From: Haloferax larsenii JCM 13917
GTDB taxonomy: Archaea; Halobacteriota; Halobacteria; Halobacteriales; Haloferacaceae
Length of the DNA: 45,749 bases
Assembly (NCBI RefSeq): GCF_000336955.1
Contig: NZ_AOLI01000019.1
Span: forward strand, 339,063 to 384,811
Reading direction: 5' to 3'
A program made the translations under genes and the position numbers. Numbering within the stretch: the stretch's first letter is position 1; each line of letters opens with the position of its first letter. Of the stretch, positions 23,882-32,717 are shown piece after piece. The notes below the pieces were generated by a model. It did no database searches, had not been told where the DNA came from, and saw only the letters and a program-made list of their open reading frames with translations.

Positions 23882-25060
23882 CTACTGAATCTCTTCTCCG
23901 CCCGCTCCGGGAGCGACTGCGTCGGCGCGCTGCGTCCGGTCTTCGGACGACCCGACTGCTGTTTTCGGGGCGTGATACACCGCCTCACCAGTCTCGCGGT
24001 CGAACAGGTGTGAGCGGTCAGCATCGACCGTGAGCGCCACCCGTTCGCCGGGTTCGAACGTCGCCCGCGGGGTCGTCGAGACCTGCACCGTCTCGTCGCC
24101 GAGCCGGCAGTGAACGAGGAGGCTGTCGCCGAGGGGTTCTGTCACCGTCACTTCGGCAGTCGCGGTACAGGTGCCTGCTGGCGCATCGTCGAGAGGCGCG
24201 ATACCGATGTCTTCGGGCCGGACGCCGAGGTCTGCCGCGTCGATGCCGTCCTGCGCGGCCATCTCGTCCGCTGAGACGGGGACTTCGAGGCCGGTGTCGT
24301 GGACGACGGAGTCGCCGTGGACTTCCACCGGGAAGACGTTCATCGCGGGTTCACCGATGAACTCCGCGACGAACCGGGTCGCGGGGCGGTCGTAGAGTTC
24401 CTGCGGCGGGGCAACCTGCTCGGCGTGGCCGTCGTTCATCACGGCGACGCGGTCGCCGAGGGTCATCGCCTCCGTCTGGTCGTGGGTGACGTAGACGGTC
24501 GTCGTCTGGAGGCGGCGATGGAGCGAGGCGAGTTCCGTCCGCATCTGGATGCGGAGTTTGGCGTCGAGGTTCGACAGCGGTTCGTCCATCAGGAAGACCG
24601 ATGGTTCGCGGACGAGCGCGCGGCCGATAGCGACGCGCTGGCGCTCGCCGCCGGAGAGGGCCGCCGGTTTGCGGTCCAAGAGGTCTTCGATACCGAGCAT
24701 CTCGGCAACCTCTGCCGCCCGTTTCGAGAGTTCCGACTCGGAGATGTCGCGGGCGGCGTCCGCGCCGAAGGTCATGTTGCGCTCGGCGGTCATATGCGGG
24801 AACAGCGCGTAGTTCTGGAAGACCATCGCCACGTCGCGGTCCTTCGGTTCGACGCCGTTGACTCGCTCGCCGCCGATTTCGAGAGAGCCGTCGGAGACGG
24901 TCTCTAATCCGGCAATCATTCGGAGCGTCGTCGATTTCCCGCAGCCGGACGGCCCGACGAGTACGAGGAACTCGCCGGGTTCGACGGCGAGAGAGATGCC
25001 ATCGACGGCGGTCACGTCTTCGAATCGTTTCGTCACTGAGTCGAGTTCGATTGCAGTCAT
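23882..25060 (-). CDS. ugpC: ABC transporter ATP-binding protein (UgpC/MalK type)
   Basis: 392 residues. The ATPase domain has Walker A GPSGCGKST at 36-44, a Q-loop in MVFQNYALFPHM, the signature LSGGERQR at 135-142, Walker B with MDEP at 158-161, and a switch His in VYVTHDQTEAM. The rest is a regulatory/TOBE-type domain (RPATRFVAEFIGEPAMNVF, then VRPEDIGIAPLDD and FEPGERVALTVDADRSHLFD). This UgpC/MalK class energises import of glycerol phosphates, polyols or sugars. The ATG at 25060 overlaps the end of the permease gene region (one base between), so it is the last gene of the four-gene importer operon. Substrate: see the binding protein. Confidence 0.94.
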   Translation of the reverse strand: MTAIELDSVTKRFEDVTAVDGISLAVEPGEFLVLVGPSGCGKSTTLRMIAGLETVSDGSLEIGGERVNGVEPKDRDVAMVFQNYALFPHMTAERNMTFGADAARDISESELSKRAAEVAEMLGIEDLLDRKPAALSGGERQRVAIGRALVREPSVFLMDEPLSNLDAKLRIQMRTELASLHRRLQTTTVYVTHDQTEAMTLGDRVAVMNDGHAEQVAPPQELYDRPATRFVAEFIGEPAMNVFPVEVHGDSVVHDTGLEVPVSADEMAAQDGIDAADLGVRPEDIGIAPLDDAPAGTCTATAEVTVTEPLGDSLLVHCRLGDETVQVSTTPRATFEPGERVALTVDADRSHLFDRETGEAVYHAPKTAVGSSEDRTQRADAVAPGAGGEEIQ

Positions 25061-25061
25061 G

Positions 25062-25922
25062 TCACTTCTGTTGGAGCGCGAATGTTTCGAGGAGCGGTCG
25101 ATGCAGGGCGACGAGGACGACGAGCGGGACGCTGAGCGCGAGTATCGACCCCGCCATGATGAGTCCCCACTGCGTCTGGCCGGCCTGACTGGCACTCTGG
25201 AGGTAGCTGATGCCGACTTGGACGACCTGCTTTTGCTGGTCGGAGACGACGATGAGCGGCCAGAGGTACTGGTTCCACGCGTAGACGAACGTGATGACCG
25301 AGACGCCGGCAATCATGCCGCGCGACATCGGCACGAGCACGTCCACGAGGAACTCGATGGGGCCGACGCCGTCGAGCCTGGCCGTCTCGACCAGCGACGA
25401 GGGGATACTCAGGAAGTGCTGTCGGAACAGGAACACCGCCGTCGCGCTGGCGATGTACGGCCCGGTGATCGCGAGCATCGAGTTCGCCCAGCCGAGGTCA
25501 GCCATGAGTTCGAAAAGCGGGACGATTCGCACCGGCACCGGGAGGAGAAGCGTCAAGAGGACGAACGCGAAGATGGCGTCCTTGTACGGGAAGTCGTAGT
25601 AGACGATAGCTAGCGCCGCCAGAAGCGACAGCGACACCTTCCCGACGACGACGATAATCGACATCACGAACGAGTTGACGATGTACCGCGCGAGGTCGTA
25701 CTCGAAGAGGGCGCTCTGGTAGTTTTCGAGGGCGTACCCGCCGGGAGCGAGGTTCGTCACGTCGTAAATCTGGGCGGTCGATTGCGTGCTCATCAGCAAC
25801 GCGAGGAGCAAGGGCGCACCCATGAGGACGATGGAGACGACGAGCGAGAGGTGAACCCACAGCGTGTCCGGGAGGCCGACGGTCGCCGACTCCGAGGTGA
25901 TGGAGGAATCTTCGACCGCCAT
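25062..25922 (-). CDS. ugpE: ABC transporter permease (UgpE/MalG type)
   Basis: 286 residues with six predicted membrane helices. The first (LSLVVSIVLMGAPLLLALLM) follows an acidic N-terminus, and the second lies around FVMSIIVVVGKVSLSLLAAL. The cytoplasmic coupling loop is ETARLDGVGPIEFLVDVLVP, matching the EAA motif of importer permeases (E-x-A-x-x-D-G). It pairs with the permease encoded just upstream to form the membrane channel. The gene is one base from ugpC and one base from the other permease, so it is in the same operon. Confidence 0.93.
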   Translation of the reverse strand: MAVEDSSITSESATVGLPDTLWVHLSLVVSIVLMGAPLLLALLMSTQSTAQIYDVTNLAPGGYALENYQSALFEYDLARYIVNSFVMSIIVVVGKVSLSLLAALAIVYYDFPYKDAIFAFVLLTLLLPVPVRIVPLFELMADLGWANSMLAITGPYIASATAVFLFRQHFLSIPSSLVETARLDGVGPIEFLVDVLVPMSRGMIAGVSVITFVYAWNQYLWPLIVVSDQQKQVVQVGISYLQSASQAGQTQWGLIMAGSILALSVPLVVLVALHRPLLETFALQQK

Positions 25923-25923
25923 G

Positions 25924-26817
25924 TTAGGCCCCGTAGTGGGCGTATTCGCCCGTCAGTTTCAGTTGTGCCAACATCAGTATCGAGACGATGCCGAAGAGGA
26001 CGATGGACTCCGCCGAGGCGAGACCGAGGCTGTTGAACTCGAACGCGTCGCGGTAGAGTTTGAAGATGAGGAGGTTCGTCGCCCCGTTGGGGCCGCCACT
26101 GGTCATCAAGTCCACGAGCGGGAACGTCGCGAAGAACGCGTAGATGGTGTCCATGACGACGAGGAAGCCGAGCGTTGGCGAGATGAGCGGGACGTACACC
26201 TCGCGGAGCATCGTCAGCGACCCGACGCCGTCGAGACGAGAGGTCTCCGCCAGCGACTCCGGGACGTTGTGGAGCGCGGCGAGCAGGAAGACGATGTTGT
26301 AGCCGAGTTGCTTCCAGATGGCGACGACGGCGAGGACGCCGAAGGCCAGCGGGCCGTTCGTGAACCAGTCGAACTCGACGCCGGGAATCAGTTCGATGTA
26401 GTGGGTGATAACGCCGAGGTTCGGGTGCAAGAGGAACAGAAGCACCGTCGCGGCGACAGCCGGCGGGAGTGCATACGGCCAGATGGCCGCGACTAGGTAG
26501 ATGGACCGCCACTTGTCCACGCGATAGAGCTGGTAGGCGACGAACAGCGCAATCGTCAGCGACCCGACGACCACGACGGCCGCGAAGGCGAAGGAGACGA
26601 ACAGGCTGTTGTGATACTCCGGCGACGTGGCGAGCGTGACGAAGTTGTCGAGACCGACGAAGGTCGTCTGCTGACCCAGCAGCAGCGTCTCGTAGAGACT
26701 GAGCCGGAACGTCTCGAACGATGGGTAGTAGAGGAACAGTACCAACACGGCGAGCGTCGGTGCCAGAAACACCGCCGCCGCTCGTGAGTCGTCGAACGCG
26801 CGAATATCTCGTACCAT
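25924..26817 (-). CDS. ugpA: ABC transporter permease (UgpA/MalF type)
   Basis: 297 residues with six predicted membrane helices. The first is AVFLAPTLAVLVLFLYYPSF, followed by the periplasmic loop (FVGLDNFVTLATSPEYHNSL) typical of UgpA-like permeases. The EAA coupling loop is ETSRLDGVGSLTMLREVYVP. It forms a heterodimer with the next permease. The binding-protein gene ends 22 bases upstream, in the classical B-A-E-C order of ugp operons. Confidence 0.93.
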   Translation of the reverse strand: MVRDIRAFDDSRAAAVFLAPTLAVLVLFLYYPSFETFRLSLYETLLLGQQTTFVGLDNFVTLATSPEYHNSLFVSFAFAAVVVVGSLTIALFVAYQLYRVDKWRSIYLVAAIWPYALPPAVAATVLLFLLHPNLGVITHYIELIPGVEFDWFTNGPLAFGVLAVVAIWKQLGYNIVFLLAALHNVPESLAETSRLDGVGSLTMLREVYVPLISPTLGFLVVMDTIYAFFATFPLVDLMTSGGPNGATNLLIFKLYRDAFEFNSLGLASAESIVLFGIVSILMLAQLKLTGEYAHYGA

Positions 26818-26839
26818 AGAAATGCGAGTGTGGAGGCGT

Positions 26840-28180
26840 TCAGTTGGTCTTCTCGGCGTGCGCTTCGAGTTCGGACTCGACCTTGGAGTCCATGTTCGAA
26901 AGCGCGTCGTCCACCGGAGTTCCCTGAATCATCGAGACGTACCCCTCCTCGATGATGGTCCGAGTCTTCAGGAACGGCCCCATGACCGCCCCGCGGGTGG
27001 CGGGGCTGTCTTTCGTCTCTTGGAGTTGCTCGAAGGCCGTGACGTAGTTGGGGTTCTCGTCGAACCAGCCGTCGTTTTCGAGGGTATCGACGGCTCCGGA
27101 GTGGATTGGGAAGTAGCCGGTGCCCTTGTGCCAGCGAACCTGCTGTTCGGGCTGGGTCAGCCACAGGAGGAACTCGGCGGCGGCCTCCTGCTGGGCGTCC
27201 GTGAGGCCCGAGGGAACCCACAGCGACGCCCCGCCGATGACCACACCGTTTCGAGACCCGTTCGGGACGGGAAGGTAGTCGACGCCGACGTCGAAGCCGT
27301 TTTCCTTGCCACCGGTGGTCAGCGACGTGATTCCCGAGGTAGAGGTGATGTGCATGCCAGTCTTCCCCGAGAGGAACGCCTGGTCCGCTGCGCTCCACGC
27401 TTCGACGCCGGGGTTGAGGTAGTAGCCCTCGTCGTACATGTCGGTCCACCACTCGAAGATGTTCCGCGAGGCGTCGGTCGTCAGATTCGCCTTCATCGGC
27501 GTCCCAGCGCGGCCGTTCTGCTTTCCGACGAGCAGTGCGTCCTGCTCTGCGAACCACTGCTCGACGAACCACGAGTGGTTGGCGAACGTGATTCCTTTCT
27601 CTACGTCCGCGTTCGCGACGAGCGCCTCAGAGGCCGCACGGACTTCCTCGAACGTCTTCGGCGGCGACTCGGGGTCGAGTCCGGCCGCCTCGAACGCGTC
27701 TTTGTTGTAGTAAAGAACCGGGTTCGAGGAGTTGAACGGCATCGAATTGAGCGTCCCGTCGAGGCGGTAGTAGTTCATCACCGAGTCGAGATACTGGTCG
27801 TAGTCGATGCGGTCCGACGGGATGATTTCCTCGACGGGGACGAACGCGCCACTGTCGATTGCGAGTTGCGTCCCGACCTCGAAAATCTGGGCGACTGCGG
27901 GCGGGTTCCCGGCTTTCACCGCGGAGGTGGTCGCGTTCAGCGTCTCGCGGTAACTCCCTTTCGAGGCCACGTCGAGTTTGATGCCCTCGGTCTGGGATTC
28001 GAAGTCCGAACCCATGTCGTCGAGTAACTTCGCCGTGTCACCGCCCATCGCGTGCCAGAATTTGATTGTCGTCGTGCCGCCGCCGCCGAGACTACCTGTA
28101 CAACCGGAGAGTCCAGTGAGTCCAGCAACGCCTGCCGTGCCTGCTCCTTTGAGGAAGCGTCGTCGGTTGAGACCGTGCAT
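26840..28180 (-). CDS. ugpB: Extracellular solute-binding lipoprotein (UgpB-like), Tat-exported
   Basis: 446 residues. The N-terminus has a Tat motif (NRRRFLKG, residues 5-12), a short hydrophobic region and a lipobox ending in Cys27 (LSGC), so the protein is exported folded and lipid-anchored, as is common in haloarchaea. The mature part starts IKFWHAMGGDTAKLLDDM and includes the MPFNSSNPVLYYNKDAFEAA motif and the FLSGKTGMHITSTSGI stretch, all typical of family 1 (UgpB/MalE) binding proteins. With the divergent glycerophosphodiester phosphodiesterase, the likely ligands are glycerol-3-phosphate or glycerophosphodiesters, though maltose-type ligands cannot be excluded. It is the first gene of the operon. 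Confidence 0.93.
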   Translation of the reverse strand: MHGLNRRRFLKGAGTAGVAGLTGLSGCTGSLGGGGTTTIKFWHAMGGDTAKLLDDMGSDFESQTEGIKLDVASKGSYRETLNATTSAVKAGNPPAVAQIFEVGTQLAIDSGAFVPVEEIIPSDRIDYDQYLDSVMNYYRLDGTLNSMPFNSSNPVLYYNKDAFEAAGLDPESPPKTFEEVRAASEALVANADVEKGITFANHSWFVEQWFAEQDALLVGKQNGRAGTPMKANLTTDASRNIFEWWTDMYDEGYYLNPGVEAWSAADQAFLSGKTGMHITSTSGITSLTTGGKENGFDVGVDYLPVPNGSRNGVVIGGASLWVPSGLTDAQQEAAAEFLLWLTQPEQQVRWHKGTGYFPIHSGAVDTLENDGWFDENPNYVTAFEQLQETKDSPATRGAVMGPFLKTRTIIEEGYVSMIQGTPVDDALSNMDSKVESELEAHAEKTN

Positions 28181-28223
28181 CGCTCGGAGGGAACCAAGCG
28201 TCGATGAAAAGCCTTTCTTTCAG

Positions 28224-28281
28224 ATAATAAATTAGAGAAAATAGATTTGAGTGTCATAATGATTGTCTATCTAGACATCAT
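28224..28281. promoter_or_regulatory. Divergent ugpB/glpQ control region with palindrome
   Basis: ATTTATTAT on the minus strand (about 28224-28232) is a good TATA for ugpB. Further out is a palindrome TGTCTA-TC-TAGACA (28264-28277), flanked by ATGA and TCAT (28259-28262, 28278-28281), which extends it imperfectly to 23 bases. It lies between the divergent genes and could be the operator of a phosphate- or glycerol-responsive regulator. No regulator gene is adjacent. Confidence 0.45.
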
Positions 28282-28347
28282 GTTTTGCCTTTGTCACTGT
28301 GTGTCAATTGAGAAATGGCTTTCAACCGAGGTATCTCACACACCTCC

Positions 28348-29016
28348 ATGCGCGCTTTCGCTCACCGGGGCTGTCCTGTACTCGCGCCCGAGAACACGCT
28401 CGCTGCATTCCGCGCCGCCACGCCGCGTCTCCCCTGCGTCGAACTCGACGTGCGCCGCTGTGGGAGTGGCGAACTCGTCGTCTTCCACGACGAGACGGTA
28501 GACCGCATGACCGACGGGTCAGGAGCGGTCGCCGACGCGACACTCGCGGAGCTTCAGGAACTTCGCGTCGGCGACTCAGACGAGTCGATTCCGACGCTCG
28601 CGGCGGTGTTCGACGCGCTTCCGGATTCGACGTTCGTCAACGTCGAACTGAAGGAATCGGGACTCGCCACCGACCTCGCAGCCGTCGTCGCCGACGTTTC
28701 GAACGAGGTTCTCGTCTCGTCGTTCGAGGCCGATGCGCTCCGCGAAGTTCGGGAGGCGTCTACCCTCCCGGTCGCGTACCTCTTCGCGGACGACTGGGCC
28801 GACCCGCTCGCTACCGCCGCGGAACTCGACTGCGCGGCCGTCCACCCGTACTACGAACTGCTCTCGGCGGCCCGCGTCGAGGAGGCACAGGATGCTGGGT
28901 TCGACGTCAACACGTGGACGGTTCCAGACCGCGAGACGGTCGAGAGACTACGCGAGTGGGGCGTCAATGGTGTCATCGTGGACGACCCGGCACTCGTCGC
29001 CGAGCAGATGAACTGA
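28348..29016 (+). CDS. glpQ: Glycerophosphodiester phosphodiesterase
   Basis: 222 residues from the ATG at 28348. An ATG at 28315 would add eleven residues, but MRAFAHRG is the normal family start. GDPD motifs are AFAHRG (first catalytic His), PENTLAAF, CVELDVRR with the metal-binding Glu and Asp, and VVFHDETVDRMTDGSG with the second His. It has no signal peptide and so works in the cytoplasm. There it would split imported glycerophosphodiesters to glycerol-3-phosphate and an alcohol. It is divergent from a Ugp-type importer, matching the classical ugpBAEC-Q set with Q inverted. The stop codon lies inside the first unit of a tandem repeat. Confidence 0.93.
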   Translation: MRAFAHRGCPVLAPENTLAAFRAATPRLPCVELDVRRCGSGELVVFHDETVDRMTDGSGAVADATLAELQELRVGDSDESIPTLAAVFDALPDSTFVNVELKESGLATDLAAVVADVSNEVLVSSFEADALREVREASTLPVAYLFADDWADPLATAAELDCAAVHPYYELLSAARVEEAQDAGFDVNTWTVPDRETVERLREWGVNGVIVDDPALVAEQMN

Positions 29017-29098
29017 GAGCGGAGAGAGTAGAATTGAGAGTGGGGAGAGTAGAACTGAGAGCGGAGAAAGTAGAGTAGACTGAAAGCAGGGAGAGTAG
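29011..29098. repeat. Purine-rich tandem repeats of about 21 bp
   Basis: Four imperfect copies of a 21-base unit (consensus AACTGAGAGCGGAGAGAGTAG): 29011-29031, 29032-29052, 29053-29073 and, after a five-base AGTAG fragment, 29079-29098. The plus strand is almost all purine. The first copy contains the glpQ stop codon, and the array ends two bases before the pccX stop, filling the gap between the two convergent genes. Confidence 0.8.
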
Positions 29099-29099
29099 A

Positions 29100-29369
29100 T
29101 TAGAACCGGTCCGTGCGCCCCGAAGCGGCCCACGCGTTCGTGGGCGCACCCGACGGAACCCGACGACCGCAGCCGGTGACCGATTCGAGTCGGCCGGCGT
29201 ACTGCCAGCGCTTTTCGTTCCACGTCTCTTCGTCACCGTTCGCGGCTGCCGCTGCTGCGGCCGCGGCTTGGTCGCGCATGTGCGCGCCGACCGCGGCGGC
29301 GATGGCTGCGGCCTCTTCCGGGTCCGCGTCGTCTGGAATCGACAGCCCCGACAGGATGTCCTCGCTCAT
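29100..29369 (-). CDS. pccX: Propionyl-CoA carboxylase small third subunit (PccX / epsilon-like)
   Basis: 89 residues, acidic. It has an N-terminal [20 protein letters not shown] helix, a run of nine Ala (35-43), and the short [14 protein letters not shown] motif around residues 50-63. This is the pattern of acyl-CoA-carboxylase epsilon subunits, in which the C-terminal W...W region contacts the carboxyltransferase. In Haloferax mediterranei a small PccX protein is reported to be needed for propionyl-CoA carboxylase activity; the match here rests on size, motif and location. It overlaps pccB by four bases (ATGA), so the two are translated together. Confidence 0.85.
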   Translation of the reverse strand: MSEDILSGLSIPDDADPEEAAAIAAAVGAHMRDQAAAAAAAAANGDEETWNEKRWQYAGRLESVTGCGRRVPSGAPTNAWAASGRTDRF

Positions 29370-30916
29370 AGCGGGATGTTGCCGTGCTTCTTGTCCGGTT
29401 GCGACTTCCGCTTGGACTTCAGCATCTTGAGGTCGGAGACGAGTCGTTTGCGCGTCTCGGCCGGCTCGATAACGTCGTCGACGTAGCCGCGGTCGGCTGC
29501 GGTGTACGGGTTGGCGAACTCCTGACGGTACTCGTCGATGAGTTCGTCACGACGCTCGTCGGGGTTTTCGGCGGCTGCCAGTTCCTCCCGGTAGAGGATG
29601 TTGACTGCGCCCTGTGGACCCATGACTGCGATTTCGGCGGTCGGCCACGCGTAGTTCACGTCCGCGCCGAGGTGCTTCGAAGCCATGACGTCGTAGGCAC
29701 CGCCGTAGGCCTTGCGTGTGATGACCGTCATGAGCGGCACGGTCGCCTCCGAGTAGGCGTACAGCAGCTTCGCGCCGTGGCGGATGATGCCGTTGTGTTC
29801 CTGGTCGGTTCCGGGGAGGAAGCCGGGGACGTCCACGAACGTGAGAATCGGGACGTTGAACGAGTCGCACATCCGGATGAACCGGGCGGCCTTCTCCGAG
29901 GCCTCGATGTCGAGGGTTCCGGCGTTCACACGCGGCTGGTTGGCGACGATACCGACCGAGTGGCCGTCGAGTCGCGCGAAGCCGACGACGATGTTCTTCG
30001 CGAAGTCCTTCTGGACCTCGAAGAAGGAGTCCTCGTCGAGGACGCCGCCGATGACGTCGTGCATGTCGTAGGGCTTTTTCGGCTGGTCGGGGACGACTTC
30101 GGCGAGGTGTTCGTCCTCGCGCTCGGGGTCGTCCCACGGCTCGACGCGTGGCGGGTCTTCGACGTTGTTCTGCGGGAGATACGAGAGGAGATGACGAATG
30201 TCGTCGAGTGCCTGTTCTTCGGTGTCGGTCGCGAAGTGAGCGACCCCGCTCGTCGCGGTGTGGGTCGTCGCGCCACCGAGTTCGTCGAAGGTGACTTCCT
30301 CGCCCGTGACCGTCTTGATGACGTCCGGCCCGGTGATGAACATGTGGCTGGTGTCGCGGACCATGAACGTGAAGTCCGTCAGGGCGGGGGAGTAGACCGC
30401 GCCGCCGGCACACGGCCCCATAATCGCGGAAATCTGGGGGATAACGCCCGACGCCTCGGTGTTGCGGCGGAAGATTTCACCGAAGCCACCGAGCGACTGG
30501 ACGCCTTCCTGAATCCGCGCACCCGCGGAGTCGTTCAGGCCGACGACGGGGGCACCGACTTCCATCGCCTTGTCCATCACCTTACAGACCTTCTCGGCGA
30601 ACACCTCGCCGAGCGACCCGCCGAAGACGGTGAAGTCGTGCGCGAAGACGAAGACGGTTCGGCCGTCTACCTCTCCGTAGCCCGTGATGACGCCGTCGCC
30701 GGGGAGTTTCGTCTCCTCCATCCCGAACTTGTGGTTACGGTGGGTTCGGAACTGGTCGAACTCCTGGAACGTGCCGTCGTCGAGGAAGTAGTCGATGCGC
30801 TCGCGCGCAGTCATCTTGCCCTTCTCGTGTTGCGACTCGATTCGGTCCTCACCGCCGCCTTTCTTCGCTTCCTCGCGCTTCTCCCGCAGTTCGTCGATCC
30901 GGTCTTCCATCGTCAT
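29366..30916 (-). CDS. pccB: Propionyl-CoA/acyl-CoA carboxylase carboxyltransferase subunit
   Basis: 516 residues, the usual size for the beta subunit. It moves the carboxyl group from biotin on PccA to propionyl-CoA, forming methylmalonyl-CoA. Features include [20 protein letters not shown] near the N-terminus, [17 protein letters not shown], the oxyanion-type [16 protein letters not shown], and the second crotonase half [19 protein letters not shown] with a final [13 protein letters not shown]. Start: MTMEDR at 30916; MEDR at 30910 is also possible. A TATA-like element 25-28 bases upstream supports a leaderless start. pccX overlaps its 3' end. pccA is on the other strand 21 kb away. Confidence 0.94.
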   Translation of the reverse strand: MTMEDRIDELREKREEAKKGGGEDRIESQHEKGKMTARERIDYFLDDGTFQEFDQFRTHRNHKFGMEETKLPGDGVITGYGEVDGRTVFVFAHDFTVFGGSLGEVFAEKVCKVMDKAMEVGAPVVGLNDSAGARIQEGVQSLGGFGEIFRRNTEASGVIPQISAIMGPCAGGAVYSPALTDFTFMVRDTSHMFITGPDVIKTVTGEEVTFDELGGATTHTATSGVAHFATDTEEQALDDIRHLLSYLPQNNVEDPPRVEPWDDPEREDEHLAEVVPDQPKKPYDMHDVIGGVLDEDSFFEVQKDFAKNIVVGFARLDGHSVGIVANQPRVNAGTLDIEASEKAARFIRMCDSFNVPILTFVDVPGFLPGTDQEHNGIIRHGAKLLYAYSEATVPLMTVITRKAYGGAYDVMASKHLGADVNYAWPTAEIAVMGPQGAVNILYREELAAAENPDERRDELIDEYRQEFANPYTAADRGYVDDVIEPAETRKRLVSDLKMLKSKRKSQPDKKHGNIPL

Positions 30917-30937
30917 GCCAGACCACCTTCGCTCATT

Positions 30938-30946
30938 GAAATATCG
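30938..30946 (-). promoter_or_regulatory. TATA-like element for pccBX
   Basis: GATATTTC on the minus strand lies about 26 bases before the pccB ATG at 30916, the spacing of a leaderless haloarchaeal promoter. Confidence 0.5.
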
Positions 30947-31094
30947 GTGCGTATCCCGGGGTCAAAGGAGTTCCGCAATCCGGCAACCCAGTCTTCGACA
31001 GTCGTCGAAATCTACACGTAACAATCATCACATACTGAGGTGGCGAATCGACAGACTGCACGGGGTGGTGTCGAACAGCGACCACACGAACGCG

Positions 31095-31100
31095 AAAAAA
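31095..31100 (-). terminator. T-tract terminator for the sodium symporter gene
   Basis: On the minus strand six T occur 28 bases after the stop of the gene at 31128. Archaeal terminators are often simple T-tracts such as this. Confidence 0.45.
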
Positions 31101-31127
31101 GAGCGGAGTGTGCGGGTCTTCGCTTCG

Positions 31128-32552
31128 TCAGACGACCGATTCGGGTCGGCGAAGACCGAAGAACGCGACGGCACTGGCGACGACTGCGATACCCACAGTC
31201 CGCCAGAAGCCGATACTACCGTCCACACCGAAGTGCGTCAGGAGCGTGAAGACGAGGAACAGCGGGAGCACGATGCCGACGGCGAAGAGCCACGGCGTAC
31301 TGAGAGAGCGGCCGAGCGACCCTGCGCCCGACGCCAACTCCTCGATAGCGTCGCGTCCCATGACCCAGCCGACGAACAGGAGGAACGCGGCGAGTCCGGC
31401 AGTCAGGAGGATGTTGACGAGCGTTCCGGCGACGAAGCCGAAGATGGAGGGTTCGAACGCGCAGACGGTGCCAGTGACCGCGACGAGACCGGCCATTCCG
31501 GCGACTGCGCGCTTTCGGGAGACATCGTATTCGTCGACGAGGAACGCGACCGGGATTTCGAGCATGCTGATAGAACTCGACAGCGCCGCGAGCGTCACGA
31601 CGGCGAAGAACGCGGTTGCGATGAGCGTTCCGGCGGGGAGTTGCGAGAACGCGCCCGCGAGGCCGACGAAGAGTGCGCCGGGGCCAGTCCCCGTCTCGGT
31701 CGGGTTGATACCCTGCGAGAACAGAAGCGGGAAGACCACGAGTCCGGTGATGACGCCGACGCTCGTGTTGAGTACGGCGATGGCGCTCCCGTCGAAGGGG
31801 AGCGAGCGGTCTTCGCCGAGGTAGGAGGCGTAGGTAATCATCGTCCCTGCGCCGAGAGAGAGCGTAAAGAGTGCCTGTCCGGCGGCGGGACCGAGGATAG
31901 CGAAGAAGTTCTCCGAGATGACCGAGGGGTCGAAGCGGAGGAAGAACGCGTAGCCTGCGGCCGCGTTCGGTTGGGTCGCGGCCCACGCAGCGAGGCCGCC
32001 GAGGAGGACGAGCACAGCGGGCATCATGATTTTGGTGCCGAGTTCGATGCCCTTGCGGATGCCGGCGAAGACGATGAGTGCGGTCAGTCCGAGGAACAGC
32101 AGGTGGTAGAGCGCAGCATCCGCGCCGGCGGAGACACCGCCGAAGTACTGTCCGGGGTTCGTGAAGTACGCGGGGTCAGAGCCGACCAGAGAGACGCCGC
32201 TTTCGAGGAGGTAGCGCATAATCCAGCCGCCGACGACGCTGTAGAACGACAACAGCGAGATGCCGGTGATGACCGAGAACATGCCGATGAAGCCCCACGA
32301 GCGTTGCCCGGAGAGTTCCCGAAGTGCGCCGACAGGTGATTTGTTCGCGCGACGTCCGATGACGAACTCCCCGAGGAGTCCGGGGACGCCGACGAGGAGG
32401 ACGATTCCGAGGTAGACGACGAGGAACGCGCTCCCACCGTTTTCTGCGGTCTGCCACGGGAACCGCCAGATATTCCCGAGACCGACCGCGCTTCCGACGG
32501 CGGCGAGGATGAACCCGAGCCGCGTCGCCCATGTTTCTCGTGCCATTGACAC
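31128..32552 (-). CDS. Sodium-dependent transporter, NSS/SNF family (paralogue 1)
   Basis: 474 residues with 11-12 predicted membrane helices. The N-terminus (RETWATRLGFILAAVGSAVG, then LGNIWRFPW) is the family signature, including the unwound TM1 Gly-Asn-Ile-Trp-Arg-Phe-Pro. NSS proteins import amino acids or related compounds with sodium. The substrate is not predictable, but short prokaryotic members of this kind usually carry amino acids such as tryptophan, tyrosine or leucine. The start could be 32552 (MSMARETW) or 32546 (MARETW). A T-tract follows its end. It is preceded by a close relative in the same direction, separated by 165 bases that include that gene's terminator. Confidence 0.92.
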   Translation of the reverse strand: MSMARETWATRLGFILAAVGSAVGLGNIWRFPWQTAENGGSAFLVVYLGIVLLVGVPGLLGEFVIGRRANKSPVGALRELSGQRSWGFIGMFSVITGISLLSFYSVVGGWIMRYLLESGVSLVGSDPAYFTNPGQYFGGVSAGADAALYHLLFLGLTALIVFAGIRKGIELGTKIMMPAVLVLLGGLAAWAATQPNAAAGYAFFLRFDPSVISENFFAILGPAAGQALFTLSLGAGTMITYASYLGEDRSLPFDGSAIAVLNTSVGVITGLVVFPLLFSQGINPTETGTGPGALFVGLAGAFSQLPAGTLIATAFFAVVTLAALSSSISMLEIPVAFLVDEYDVSRKRAVAGMAGLVAVTGTVCAFEPSIFGFVAGTLVNILLTAGLAAFLLFVGWVMGRDAIEELASGAGSLGRSLSTPWLFAVGIVLPLFLVFTLLTHFGVDGSIGFWRTVGIAVVASAVAFFGLRRPESVV

Positions 32553-32636
32553 TCATTGACAGCCCATCCCTAAAATGACTTTCGGACCGAAGATACGTCA
32601 CCACAGAAATTTAACGGTTTTACCCGCCTCAAACGC

Positions 32637-32657
32637 AAAATTCTCCGTCGGATTGTC
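32637..32657 (-). terminator. Terminator region after the second sodium symporter gene
   Basis: On the minus strand the 7-bp inverted repeat TTCTCCG...CGGAGAA (arms 32657-32651 and 32647-32641, nine-base loop) is followed directly by TTTT (32640-32637). A T5 tract at 32700-32696 lies 18 bases after the stop and may act as well. Confidence 0.5.
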
Positions 32658-32717
32658 GGAGAAAATGCACCGCTATCGAGGAATCGTAACTACTCAAAAA
32701 TGTGTCGATTCGCCGCC

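Noticed and set aside
29011-29098. Short repeats considered as a CRISPR array
   Set aside because: Units are directly adjacent with no spacers, and they vary. There are no cas genes in the window.
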